From: Kluyvera cryocrescens NBRC 102467
Lineage (GTDB): Bacteria; Pseudomonadota; Gammaproteobacteria; Enterobacterales; Enterobacteriaceae
Assembly (NCBI RefSeq): GCF_001571285.1
Contig: NZ_BCTM01000043.1
Coordinates: 1-32,126, forward strand
Direction of reading: 5' to 3'
DNA length: 32,126 bases
The notes below the pieces were generated by a model, which searched no databases, was not told where the DNA came from, and saw nothing but the letters and a program-made list of their open reading frames with translations. Below, in pieces: positions 15,827-24,326 of this stretch. Position numbers and translations under genes: made by a program. Numbering within the stretch: position 1 is the first letter of the stretch; each line of letters starts with the position of its first letter.

Positions 15827-17351
15827 AAAGAACACGTATTTTGATTCGGTATCGCTTATGTCGATTTCCACTCGCGCTAATAAGCTCGACGGTGTCGAGC
15901 AGGCGTTTGTGGCGATGGCAACCGAGATGAATAAAGGTGTGCTGAAAAATTTAGGCCTGCTGACGCCGGAGCTGGATGAGGCGAAAAACGGCGACCTGAT
16001 GATTGTGATTAACGGTAAAGCCGGTGCGGATAACGAGCAGACGCTGGCGGCGATCGAAGAGCTGTTCACGAAGAAGGCGGAGAGTGGCTCCCACGAAGCG
16101 CGCTATGCCACGCTTGCCAGTGCTAAAAAGCATGTGCCGGAGAGCAACCTGGCGGTGATTTCGGTCAACGGTCTGTTTGCCGCCCGCGAAGCGCGTCAGG
16201 CGCTGCAAAATGGCCTTAACGTGATGCTATTTTCCGATAACGTCACCATTGAAGATGAGCTGGCGCTCAAGCAGCTGGCCCATGAAAAAGGGCTGTTAAT
16301 GATGGGGCCAGACTGCGGTACGGCCATGATTAACGGCGCGGCGCTGTGCTTTGGCAATGCGGTGCGTCGCGGCAATATCGGGATCGTCGGTGCTTCCGGC
16401 ACCGGAAGCCAGGAGCTGAGCGTGCGTATCCACGATTTTGGCGGCGGTATTTCGCAGCTGATTGGTACCGGTGGTCGCGACCTGAGCGAAAAAATCGGCG
16501 GGCTGATGATGCTGGATGCTATCGGCATGCTGGAAAACGATCCGCAAACTGAAATTATCGCTCTGGTCTCTAAACCACCGGCACCGGCCGTGGCGCAGAA
16601 AGTATTGGCGCGCGCCCGCGCCTGTCGTAAACCGGTCGTGGTTTGCTTCCTCGGCCGCGCTGAGCCGCCGGCTGATGAACAAGGGCTGCAGTTTGCCCGA
16701 GGCACCAAAGAGGCGGCGCTGAAAGCGGTGCTGCTGAGCGGCGTGAATAAAGCGTCGTTAGATCTCCATCCATTGAATGGCGCGTTGGTTCGCGACGTGC
16801 GCGCGCTTTTAACTCCGCAGCAGAAGTACATTCGTGGCCTGTTCTGCGGCGGCACGCTGTGTGATGAAACGATGTTTGCGGTCCTGGAGAAACACGGCGA
16901 CGTTTACAGCAATATTCAGCCCGATCCGGCCTTCCGCCTGACGGATATCAACCGCAGCATCAAGCACACATTCCTCGATTTTGGCGATGACGATTTCACC
17001 AACGGTAAGCCGCACCCAATGATCGACCCCACCAACCGTATCAGCCGATTGCTCCAGGAAGCGCGCGATCCGGAAGTGGGCGTCGTGGTGATGGACTTCG
17101 TGCTCGGCTTTGGATCGCATGAAGATCCGGTAGGCTCGACGATAGATGCGATCAAAGAGGCAAAAGCGATCGCCAAAGCCGACGGGCGCGAACTGGTGAT
17201 CCTGGGCTATGTGCTGGGGACCGATCTTGACGCCCCTTCGCTGGAACAACAGCGCCAGATGCTGAGTGATGCGGGGGTGATCCTCGCCAGCAGCAGCACC
17301 AATACCGGATTGCTGGCACGTGAATTTATTTGCAAAGGGGAGGAAGCCTGA
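15804..17351 (+). CDS. fdrA: FdrA family acyl-CoA-synthetase-like carbamoyltransferase subunit (AllF type)
   Basis: The 515-residue protein is of the FdrA family. It combines two CoA-binding/succinyl-CoA-synthetase-like modules: residues about 95-330 with MMGPDCGTAMING, GIVGASGTGSQELSV and IGTGGRDL, and a C-terminal ligase-like module with DFVLGFGSHEDP. In E. coli, FdrA (renamed AllF) is one subunit of oxamate carbamoyltransferase in allantoin use; that is family knowledge recalled, not shown here. The ATG at 15804 follows GGAGGG and is preferred to an in-frame ATG at 15792. The start lies inside the end of the DUF2877 gene, and the stop overlaps the next ATG by one base (TGATG). Translation of the three subunits is therefore probably coupled. 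Confidence 0.92.
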   Translation: MSVKIVIKKNTYFDSVSLMSISTRANKLDGVEQAFVAMATEMNKGVLKNLGLLTPELDEAKNGDLMIVINGKAGADNEQTLAAIEELFTKKAESGSHEARYATLASAKKHVPESNLAVISVNGLFAAREARQALQNGLNVMLFSDNVTIEDELALKQLAHEKGLLMMGPDCGTAMINGAALCFGNAVRRGNIGIVGASGTGSQELSVRIHDFGGGISQLIGTGGRDLSEKIGGLMMLDAIGMLENDPQTEIIALVSKPPAPAVAQKVLARARACRKPVVVCFLGRAEPPADEQGLQFARGTKEAALKAVLLSGVNKASLDLHPLNGALVRDVRALLTPQQKYIRGLFCGGTLCDETMFAVLEKHGDVYSNIQPDPAFRLTDINRSIKHTFLDFGDDDFTNGKPHPMIDPTNRISRLLQEARDPEVGVVVMDFVLGFGSHEDPVGSTIDAIKEAKAIAKADGRELVILGYVLGTDLDAPSLEQQRQMLSDAGVILASSSTNTGLLAREFICKGEEA

Positions 17352-18769
17352 TGAGTCAGTCACTGTTTACCCAACCGTTGAACGCCATCAACGTCGGTAT
17401 CGCGATGTTTAGCGACGATCTGAAAAAACAGCATGTCGCCGTCACCCAGCTCGACTGGACGCCGCCGGGCCAGGGCAATATGCAGATTGTGAACGCGCTG
17501 GATAGCATTGCGGACTCTCCGCTGGCGGACAAAATCGCCGCGGCGAACCAGCAGGCGCTGGAGCGGATTATTCAGTCACACCCGGTACTGATTGGCTTCG
17601 ATCAGGCGATCAACGTGGTACCCGGAATGACCGCCAAAACCATTCTCCACGCCGGCCCGCCGGTGAAATGGGAGAACATGTGCGGTGCGATGAAGGGCGC
17701 AGTGACCGGGGCATTGGTGTTCGAAGGGCTGGCAAAAGATATCGATGAGGCCGCAGTTCTCGCGGCGTCTGGTGAAATCACCTTCTCGCCGTGCCACGAA
17801 CATGACTGCGTAGGCTCAATGGCCGGCGTCACCTCGGCGTCAATGTTTATGCATATCGTCGAGAACAAAACCTACGGTAACATCGCTTATACCAACATGA
17901 GCGAGCAGATGGCCAAGATCCTGCGTATGGGTGCCAACGACCAAAGCGTTATCGACCGTCTGAACTGGATGCGCGATGTGCAGGGCCCGATGCTGCGTGA
18001 GGCGATGAAGATTATCGGCGAGATTGACCTGCGCTTAATGCTGGCTCAGGCGCTGCATATGGGCGATGAGTGCCACAACCGCAACAATGCGGGCACTACG
18101 CTGCTGATTCAGGCGCTGACGCCGGGGATTATCCAGGCGGGCTATCCGGTTGAACAGCAGCGCGAAGTGTTTGAATTTGTTGCCAGCAGCGATTATTTCT
18201 CCGGCCCGACGTGGATGGCGATGTGTAAAGCCGCGATGGATGCGGCGCACGGTATTGAATACAGCACCGTGGTCACCACCATGGCGCGTAACGGCGTTGA
18301 GTTCGGATTGCGCGTGAGCGGCCTGCCGGGGCAGTGGTTTACCGGCCCGGCGCAGCAGGTGATTGGCCCGATGTTCGCGGGTTACAAACCGGAAGATTCG
18401 GGCCTGGATATCGGCGACAGCGCGATTACCGAAACCTACGGCATCGGCGGGTTTGCGATGGCGACGGCACCGGCCATTGTGGCGCTGGTGGGCGGTACGG
18501 TGGAAGAAGCGATCGACTTCTCCCGCCAGATGCGGGAAATCACCCTGGGTGAGAACCCGAACGTCACCATCCCTCTGCTGGGCTTTATGGGCGTGCCGAC
18601 GGCTATCGATATCACTCGTGTTGGCAGCAGCGGCATTCTGCCGGTGATCAACACCGCCATCGCGCATAAAGATGCCGGTATCGGCATGATTGGCGCCGGG
18701 ATTGTGCACCCGCCGTTCGCCTGCTTTGAGAAAGCGATTTTGAGCTGGTGCGAACGCTACAGCGCCTGA
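17351..18769 (+). CDS. ylbE: DUF1116 protein (YlbE/AllG-type carbamoyltransferase subunit)
   Basis: The 472-residue protein belongs to the DUF1116 family, as does E. coli YlbE (AllG). Recognisable blocks are INVVPGMTAKTILHAGPPV, WENMCGAMKGAVTGALVFEGLA, ITFSPCHEHDCVGSMAGV, GDECHNRNNAGTTLL and a glycine-rich C-terminal part. The start at 17351 has GGGGAGGAAG before it and overlaps the fdrA stop by one base. The His/Cys-rich SPCHEHDC segment could bind metal or lie in the active site, which is inference. It would act with FdrA and DUF2877 in moving a carbamoyl group between a carbamoylated acid and phosphate. Confidence 0.92.
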   Translation: MSQSLFTQPLNAINVGIAMFSDDLKKQHVAVTQLDWTPPGQGNMQIVNALDSIADSPLADKIAAANQQALERIIQSHPVLIGFDQAINVVPGMTAKTILHAGPPVKWENMCGAMKGAVTGALVFEGLAKDIDEAAVLAASGEITFSPCHEHDCVGSMAGVTSASMFMHIVENKTYGNIAYTNMSEQMAKILRMGANDQSVIDRLNWMRDVQGPMLREAMKIIGEIDLRLMLAQALHMGDECHNRNNAGTTLLIQALTPGIIQAGYPVEQQREVFEFVASSDYFSGPTWMAMCKAAMDAAHGIEYSTVVTTMARNGVEFGLRVSGLPGQWFTGPAQQVIGPMFAGYKPEDSGLDIGDSAITETYGIGGFAMATAPAIVALVGGTVEEAIDFSRQMREITLGENPNVTIPLLGFMGVPTAIDITRVGSSGILPVINTAIAHKDAGIGMIGAGIVHPPFACFEKAILSWCERYSA

Positions 18770-18773
18770 CGCT

Positions 18774-18892
18774 GTCCTCTTCCCTGTGGGAAGAGGACCA
18801 GGGTGAGGGGATAACGGGCACGGAGGCCCCGCTTGCCGTTCGTTACACCCACCCTCACCCCAACCCTCTTTTCAACCGGAGAGGGGGTTGGC
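18774..18892. repeat. Intergenic palindromic repeat pair between ylbE and the carbamate kinase gene
   Basis: Two inverted versions of one element are seen. The first is a perfect 11-bp hairpin GTCCTCTTCCC-TGT-GGGAAGAGGAC (18774-18798), followed by agggtgagggg. The second is caccctcacccc, followed by an imperfect hairpin ccaaccctct...agagggggttgg (about 18860-18891). Elements with these gagggtgagggg flanks are common between enterobacterial genes. It may trim, stabilise or attenuate the message between the transferase and kinase genes. Confidence 0.75.
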
Positions 18893-18956
18893 CCACGGTG
18901 GCAACCACAACCCAACAACAATAATCACATCACCTTCTGCACTGGAAACCTACACG

Positions 18957-19904
18957 ATGAAAGAACTTGTGGTCGTTGCCATTGGCGGCAACAGCATTAT
19001 CAAAGACAACGCCAGCCAGTCGATTGAACATCAGGCAGAGGCGGTGAAAGCGGTCGCCGACACCGTGCTGGAGATGCTGGCATCGGACTACAATATTGTG
19101 CTGACGCACGGTAACGGCCCGCAGGTAGGGCTGGATCTGCGTCGCGCAGAGATCGCTCATGAGCGCGAGGGGCTGCCGTTAACGCCGCTTGCCAACTGTG
19201 TAGCCGATACGCAGGGCGGTATTGGCTATCTGATCCAGCAGGCGTTAAACAACCGGTTGGCCAAACGCGGTGAGCAAAAAGCGGTGACGGTGGTGACGCA
19301 GGTGGAAGTGGATGAAAACGATCCGGGTTTTGCCAATCCCACCAAACCGATCGGCGCATTCTTCAATGGCGAGCAGCGTGATGAGCTGCAAAAGGCGAAT
19401 CCCACCTGGCGCTTTGTTGAGGATTCCGGGCGTGGCTATCGTCGCGTTGTCGCCTCACCAGAGCCAAAGCGCATCGTAGAGTCTGAAGCCATTCAAGCGC
19501 TGGCGCAGAAAGGTTTTCTGGTCATTGGTGCGGGCGGCGGCGGTATTCCGGTCGTGCTGGGGGAAGAGGGGGATTATCGCAGCGTCGATGCGGTGATCGA
19601 TAAAGATCTCTCCACCGCGCTGCTCGCGCGTGAGATCCGCGCCGATATTCTGGTGATCACCACCGGCGTGGAGAAAGTCTGTATCCACTTTGGTAAACCT
19701 GAACAGCAGGCGCTGGGGCAGGTGGATATCGCCACCATGACGCGCTACATGCATGAAGGGCACTTCCCGGCAGGCAGCATGTTGCCGAAGATTGTCGCCA
19801 GCCTACAGTTTTTACAACACGGCGGGAAACGGGTGATTATCACCACGCCGGAATGTCTGCCCGCCGCCCTGCGCGGTGAAACGGGCACCCATATCGTCCA
19901 TTAA
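18957..19904 (+). CDS. arcC: Carbamate kinase (YbcF/ArcC family)
   Basis: The 315-residue enzyme has the normal carbamate kinase length and motifs: VVAIGGNSII at the start, LTHGNGPQVG, a central PEPKRIVESEAI, GAGGGGIPVV, DKDLSTALLA, and a C-terminal GTHIV. It converts carbamoyl phosphate and ADP to ATP, CO2 and ammonia, the energy-yielding step of the pathway. The ATG at 18957 is chosen since it opens the conserved core; an upstream in-frame extension runs through the repeat and is unlikely. E. coli YbcF (AllK) has the same neighbourhood. It is separated from ylbE by about 190 bases of palindromic repeat, so its expression may differ from that of the transferase. Confidence 0.93.
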   Translation: MKELVVVAIGGNSIIKDNASQSIEHQAEAVKAVADTVLEMLASDYNIVLTHGNGPQVGLDLRRAEIAHEREGLPLTPLANCVADTQGGIGYLIQQALNNRLAKRGEQKAVTVVTQVEVDENDPGFANPTKPIGAFFNGEQRDELQKANPTWRFVEDSGRGYRRVVASPEPKRIVESEAIQALAQKGFLVIGAGGGGIPVVLGEEGDYRSVDAVIDKDLSTALLAREIRADILVITTGVEKVCIHFGKPEQQALGQVDIATMTRYMHEGHFPAGSMLPKIVASLQFLQHGGKRVIITTPECLPAALRGETGTHIVH

Positions 19905-19919
19905 CAGTAAGGAACGACG

Positions 19920-21302
19920 ATGCAAGAGAACAAAAGTCGCCGTGAGTTTCTCAGCAACAGCGGCAAAATGGTCACCGCTGCTGCGCTGTTTGGTGCTACT
20001 GGCCCGGTGGCGTATGCAGCCACTTCCGGCGTAGCTGCCTGCGAGACCAAGGGAACCATGAACATCACCGACGGCCATTATTATCTGGACAACGTGCTGC
20101 TCGAAACGGGCTTCGATTACGAGGGCGCAGTCGCTGTGCATACGCGCACTGCGCTGCATACCGTGGAGATCAGCGAGGGCAAAATCGTAGCGCTGCGCGA
20201 TAACAAAAACCATCCTGACGCCACGCTGCCGCATTATGATGCGGGCGGTAAGCTAATGCTGCCCACGATGCGCGATATGCACATTCACCTGGATAAAACT
20301 TTTTACGGCGGCCCGTGGCGTTCGCTCAACCGTCCTGCCGGTACCACCATTCAGGATATGATTAAGCTTGAGCAAAAGCTGCTGCCCGAGCTGCAGCCGT
20401 ATACCCAGGAGCGCGCTGGGAAGCTTATCGATCTGCTGCAATCAAAAGGCACCACCATCGCCCGCAGCCACTGCAATATTGAACCGGTGTCGGGGCTGAA
20501 AAACCTCGAAAATCTTCAGGCGGTGCTGGCACGACGCAAAGCCGGTTTTGATTGTGAAATCGTCGCCTTTCCACAGCACGGTCTGCTGTTATCGAAATCA
20601 GAACCGCTGATGCGTGAAGCGATGCAGGCTGGGGCGCACTACGTGGGTGGGCTCGACCCCACTAATGTAGACGGCGCGATGGAAAAATCCCTCGATACCA
20701 TGTTCCAGATAGCCATCGATTACCAAAAAGGGGTCGATATTCACCTACATGAAACCAGCCCAGCGGGCGTGGCGGCGGTGAAATATATGGTGGAAACCGT
20801 CGAGAGAACGCCGCAACTGAAGGGCAAAGTGACCATCAGCCACGCCTTTGCGCTGGCAACCATGAATGAACAGCAGGTGGATGAGATAGCAACGCGAATG
20901 GCCGCGCAGCAGATTTCCATCGCTTCCACGGTGCCAATTGGTACGTTGCATATGCCGCTTAAGCAGTTGCGCGATAAAGGTGTGACGGTGATGACCGGCA
21001 CTGACAGCGCTATCGATCATTGGGCGCCGTATGGCCTCGGCGATATGCTGGAGAAAGCCAATCTTTACGCGCAGCTCTATATCCGCCCGAACGAGCAGAA
21101 CCTGTCGCGCTCGCTGTTCCTTGCGACCGGTGATGTCATGCCGCTCAATGAGAAGGGCGAACAGGTGTGGCCGAAGGCGCAGGACGATGCGAGCTTTGTG
21201 CTGGTGGATGCTTCGTGCTCTGCCGAGGCCGTGGCGCGTATTTCACCCCGCAGTGCGACGTTCCATAAGGGGCGGTTGGTGTGGGGAAGCGTGGCAAGTT
21301 AA
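19920..21302 (+). CDS. Tat-exported amidohydrolase, cytosine-deaminase-like
   Basis: The 460-residue protein starts with a twin-arginine signal (SRREFL at residues 6-11, a hydrophobic stretch, then AYA|AT near 33). It should therefore fold in the cytoplasm and act in the periplasm. The mature part is a metal-dependent amidohydrolase of the cytosine deaminase branch. HIHLDK is at about 121-126, SHCNIEP near 183-189, HLHE near 275-278, SHAF near 307-310 and GTDSAID near 360-366. These supply the His, Glu and Asp metal and proton-transfer positions. CodA-type enzymes act on ring amides and amidines. It lies 15 bases after the kinase gene behind AAGGA, so it is part of this operon. Its substrate is unknown; opening or deaminating a ring compound to feed the carbamoyl pathway would make sense. 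Confidence 0.9.
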   Translation: MQENKSRREFLSNSGKMVTAAALFGATGPVAYAATSGVAACETKGTMNITDGHYYLDNVLLETGFDYEGAVAVHTRTALHTVEISEGKIVALRDNKNHPDATLPHYDAGGKLMLPTMRDMHIHLDKTFYGGPWRSLNRPAGTTIQDMIKLEQKLLPELQPYTQERAGKLIDLLQSKGTTIARSHCNIEPVSGLKNLENLQAVLARRKAGFDCEIVAFPQHGLLLSKSEPLMREAMQAGAHYVGGLDPTNVDGAMEKSLDTMFQIAIDYQKGVDIHLHETSPAGVAAVKYMVETVERTPQLKGKVTISHAFALATMNEQQVDEIATRMAAQQISIASTVPIGTLHMPLKQLRDKGVTVMTGTDSAIDHWAPYGLGDMLEKANLYAQLYIRPNEQNLSRSLFLATGDVMPLNEKGEQVWPKAQDDASFVLVDASCSAEAVARISPRSATFHKGRLVWGSVAS

Positions 21303-21310
21303 CGAACGAA

Positions 21311-21340
21311 GAGGCTCTTCAGCGATACTTGAAGAGCCTC
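21311..21340 (+). terminator. Hairpin closing the carbamoyltransferase/amidohydrolase operon
   Basis: An 11-bp perfect stem (21311-21321 with 21330-21340) and an 8-base loop lie 8 bases after the amidohydrolase stop. They are 23 bases before the end of the convergent diguanylate cyclase gene. No U-run follows on either strand, so it may serve as a bidirectional RNA end or a block to exonucleases rather than a classical intrinsic terminator. Confidence 0.55.
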
Positions 21341-21362
21341 CTGGTGGGACGCGCGGCTGGGA

Positions 21363-22883
21363 TTAATGCGCGTCGCCTATCACCTGATTTTTGCCGCTGT
21401 GTTTGGCTTTATAGAGCAGAATGTCGGCGGTTTTGAGGGTATGTTCCGCGGTATCGCCAGGCTGCCAGAACGTGATCCCTGCGCTGAAGGTAACGCGCAT
21501 TGGGCTTTCTCGCCACGTCCGGTGGCTAACAATTTTCCGCCATGTATCAATAAGTTGATAATGCTCTTCATAGTCATTTCCCGGGAAGATGACGACCAGT
21601 TCTTCACCGCCAAACCGATAAAGATGATAGTCATCGCCCATCACCTGGCAGCCCGCCTTACTGACAAATTTCAGAACCCCATCGCCAGCGTCATGTCCGA
21701 AGGTATCATTGATCACTTTGAAATTATCAATATCAATGATGGCGAATGAGAACGGATCGTTTTTAGCGATCAGCGTCGCCAAATCCTCATTCATTTTTTT
21801 ACGATTGTAGATCTTCGTTAATTCATCGGTTTCTGAATCATGCTTGACGGTTTGTAGTTCGGCATTGTTATTTCTGATGTTTTTGTAAAGCAGCTCAAAA
21901 TTAGGTTTCGCTTCTTCGGCGTCAATGCCTTTGACTTCCATTAAAAACACCGAAAGCATCTGTCGCAGATACATCCGGAAAAGTACGGCGATAATAAGGT
22001 AAATGCTCAAGCAAATAGAAAATGCGGTGATGAAGCTTTGAATGAAATCGCTCATTTCATTCTCAAGATCGCTTTTCTTCACATAAGAAATGGCTACCCA
22101 ATCAGGGTTGTTGAATTTTTTATAGAACACGTAGGTTTGGGTTGTTTTGTCATAGAAATCCTCGCTGTCATTGGCAATCTGTTTTGTCCATGACTCAGGA
22201 ATTTTACGGGTTAGCACTTCATTTTTATTATTGCTTAAGACAATCAGGCCATCGTGGGTGGCAACACGGTATCGGCCGTAGTACGGAGCCTGAATGTTCT
22301 CCAGCATTGATGAAATTGCCTTTAAATCAAGGTCAAAGGCAATATTTCCTATCAGGTTAAGATCTTCATCAAGGATGCCCATGCTGACCGTGATTGTCTT
22401 CTCGTCTTTTTTGTCTTCTTCATTGGAGACGTAAGGAGCAGAAAACGTGACGTGGTTTTTTTCAGTTGCCTTTGGATACCATGGACGAGTCAGGACGTTG
22501 TAGTCTTGCGGACGTATCTTGTTGGGATAGGTAATGGAGTTGCCATTCGCATTTGAAAGGGTGACGTTCCGGAATGCCGGCGTAGAGTTGACGATGGAGT
22601 TGGCAATTTTTTCGATTTCACTATGCTCACCCTTCAGATAAGCATCCAACTTATCTTTGGTGATAATTTTTAATATTGGGTCAAACAGCATCGTGATGTT
22701 TTTTGTGGTCTCCGTGACACTATTAGCTGACTCATTATCGGTAAAGCGAGCCATCGTCTTAATAAACGATTGTTCTATATTTTTGTTGGTATATACATAT
22801 GTGAAAACGCACATTAACAAAAATGGAACAAGAATAGCCAAAAAGGCAATGGTAGTTATTTTATTGGTACTGTATCGCTTCAT
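21363..22883 (-). CDS. Membrane diguanylate cyclase with periplasmic dCache-like sensor
   Basis: The 506-residue protein has a membrane helix near residues 8-32 and an extracytoplasmic Cache-like sensor at about 35-275 (RPWYPKA, FSAPYV and IAFDLDL are typical). A second helix near 282-305 and a C-terminal GGDEF domain follow. The active site GGEEL at 425-429 and the DELTKIYNRK and IDIDNFKVINDTFGHDAGD blocks are intact, so it should make c-di-GMP from GTP. I see no RxxD inhibitory site before GGEEL, so product inhibition may be weak. The ligand is unknown; Cache domains often bind amino or organic acids. It could feed c-di-GMP to the LapD receptor encoded in the same window, but that link is inference. 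Confidence 0.93.
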   Translation of the reverse strand: MKRYSTNKITTIAFLAILVPFLLMCVFTYVYTNKNIEQSFIKTMARFTDNESANSVTETTKNITMLFDPILKIITKDKLDAYLKGEHSEIEKIANSIVNSTPAFRNVTLSNANGNSITYPNKIRPQDYNVLTRPWYPKATEKNHVTFSAPYVSNEEDKKDEKTITVSMGILDEDLNLIGNIAFDLDLKAISSMLENIQAPYYGRYRVATHDGLIVLSNNKNEVLTRKIPESWTKQIANDSEDFYDKTTQTYVFYKKFNNPDWVAISYVKKSDLENEMSDFIQSFITAFSICLSIYLIIAVLFRMYLRQMLSVFLMEVKGIDAEEAKPNFELLYKNIRNNNAELQTVKHDSETDELTKIYNRKKMNEDLATLIAKNDPFSFAIIDIDNFKVINDTFGHDAGDGVLKFVSKAGCQVMGDDYHLYRFGGEELVVIFPGNDYEEHYQLIDTWRKIVSHRTWRESPMRVTFSAGITFWQPGDTAEHTLKTADILLYKAKHSGKNQVIGDAH

Positions 22884-22975
22884 TTTACCTGGATTTCTTT
22901 CCCTAGATATCGGAAAGAATATAAGCGACCAGAAAGGTTAAAACTTAAGTCTACGGCAATGCTTTTCTGCGCATT

Positions 22976-23013
22976 GGGGTTCTCCTTATCGCTGCTAGCG
23001 AAAGGAGAACCCC
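22976..23013 (-). terminator. Large hairpin after the PTS operon
   Basis: GGGGTTCTCCTT (22976-22987) pairs with AAGGAGAACCCC (23002-23013). An inner TCGCT/AGCGA extends the stem to 17 pairs with one bulge. It lies 14 bases beyond the stop codon of the EIIC gene on the minus strand. The following minus-strand sequence lacks a U-run. It is nevertheless the likely 3' end of the operon. Confidence 0.6.
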
Positions 23014-23027
23014 GTTGACGGCGAGAA

Positions 23028-24320
23028 TCAGGCGCTGGCCATTTGACTCTCTTCATGAAGATACTGCTTATCTAAAATCTTCACGAAGGGCAGATAGATG
23101 GTTGTCGCAATCGCCAGATTAACCGCCTGCAACACCACCCCTGAGACGCCGGTCGTCAGAAAACCAGAGACAAATATCGGCGTGGTCCAGGGGATGGACA
23201 CGCCGGAAGTCGGCGGTACCCAACCGAGCGCGATAACGACATACGTGACGGTGCAAAGCACGATTGGTGTGATGATAAAAGGAATCAGCATCAGCGGATT
23301 GAGGACAATCGGCAGGCCAAAAATGATCGGCTCATTGATGTTAAAGACGGCAGCCGGTGCAGCCAGTTTTGATAGCTGTTTTAGGCGAGTGCTTTTTGCA
23401 ACCATAAAGATGCTGATCAGCAGCGCGCCGGTAAAGCCGGTGCCGCCAGCAATCAAATACACATCCCTGAACTGCTGGGTAATGATATTGGTTGCCGCCA
23501 GTCCTGCCTGCGTTTGCGCCAGGTTTTGGGCGCTGAGCGTTTGCCAGATTGGCCCCATCACCGAGGTGACGATTGAGTCACCGTGAATGCCGAAAAACCA
23601 GAACAGGCTAATCATCATTTCGGCAATAAGCTGGGAGAAGATGGAGTTACCCAAGTAAAGCAGCGGCTCCTGCAGCATAACGCTGATGAACTTCCCCGGC
23701 GTGCCGAAATGGGTGGACTCAAACAGGACTTTGATGATTATCCAGAACAACAGCACCACCAGGATGGGAACCAGAGATTTAAACGATTTGGCAATCTCTG
23801 GCGGTACGCTATCCGGCATCTTGATGGTGAATGCTCTGTTTTCCAGAAATTCGACCATCTTGATGGTGATGACGGTGACAATAATCCCTAAAAACATCGA
23901 CTCGGAGCTGAAATCGAGCAGTGCATAGGCTCCGGATACGATATTTCCTGACTCTGTCGTCACGCTTCCCGGCAACATTAAAAAGAATATGGCTATCGGT
24001 AAAATCGCAGTACTTTGGCTGAGATTGAGCTTCTCGACTAGCTCTTTTGAGAAAGTGATGATGACCAATAATGTCATCAGACCGTAGCTGGCGTTAATAC
24101 CGTAATTCAGCTTATCCAATGTCCCTTTCCCTAACAGCGAGGTCATAAACTCGTTATAGCCGCTGATAGGGAAATTAGTTAACAGCAGAAAGAATGAACC
24201 AACAATTAAAAAAGGGATCAGCGCAATAAAGGCATTTTTGAGGGCGGTCAGATAGATGTTTGACGAGATTTTCTCGGCCAACGGCAACATCTTTTGTTCG
24301 AGTAGAGAGGTTATGCTCAT
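23028..24320 (-). CDS. PTS EIIC permease, cellobiose/chitobiose (lactose) family
   Basis: The 430-residue membrane protein has about ten helices and the lactose/cellobiose EIIC signature (GGTGFTGALL, then AAPAAVFNINEPIIFGLPIVLNP). The conserved NEPI/V part contacts the sugar. It would import and phosphorylate a beta-linked disaccharide or amino-sugar disaccharide together with EIIA and EIIB proteins. Neither is encoded next to it, so it must borrow them from another PTS such as the chb system, or they lie elsewhere. It is the last gene of the minus-strand operon and starts 6 bases after the deaminase stop. Confidence 0.93.
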   Translation of the reverse strand: MSITSLLEQKMLPLAEKISSNIYLTALKNAFIALIPFLIVGSFFLLLTNFPISGYNEFMTSLLGKGTLDKLNYGINASYGLMTLLVIITFSKELVEKLNLSQSTAILPIAIFFLMLPGSVTTESGNIVSGAYALLDFSSESMFLGIIVTVITIKMVEFLENRAFTIKMPDSVPPEIAKSFKSLVPILVVLLFWIIIKVLFESTHFGTPGKFISVMLQEPLLYLGNSIFSQLIAEMMISLFWFFGIHGDSIVTSVMGPIWQTLSAQNLAQTQAGLAATNIITQQFRDVYLIAGGTGFTGALLISIFMVAKSTRLKQLSKLAAPAAVFNINEPIIFGLPIVLNPLMLIPFIITPIVLCTVTYVVIALGWVPPTSGVSIPWTTPIFVSGFLTTGVSGVVLQAVNLAIATTIYLPFVKILDKQYLHEESQMASA

Positions 24321-24326
24321 TTCCGC

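Noticed and set aside
18035-18709. 224-codon minus-strand ORF, His- and Arg-rich
   Set aside because: It is antisense to the DUF1116 gene; the composition is that of a reverse-frame artefact in G+C-rich coding DNA.
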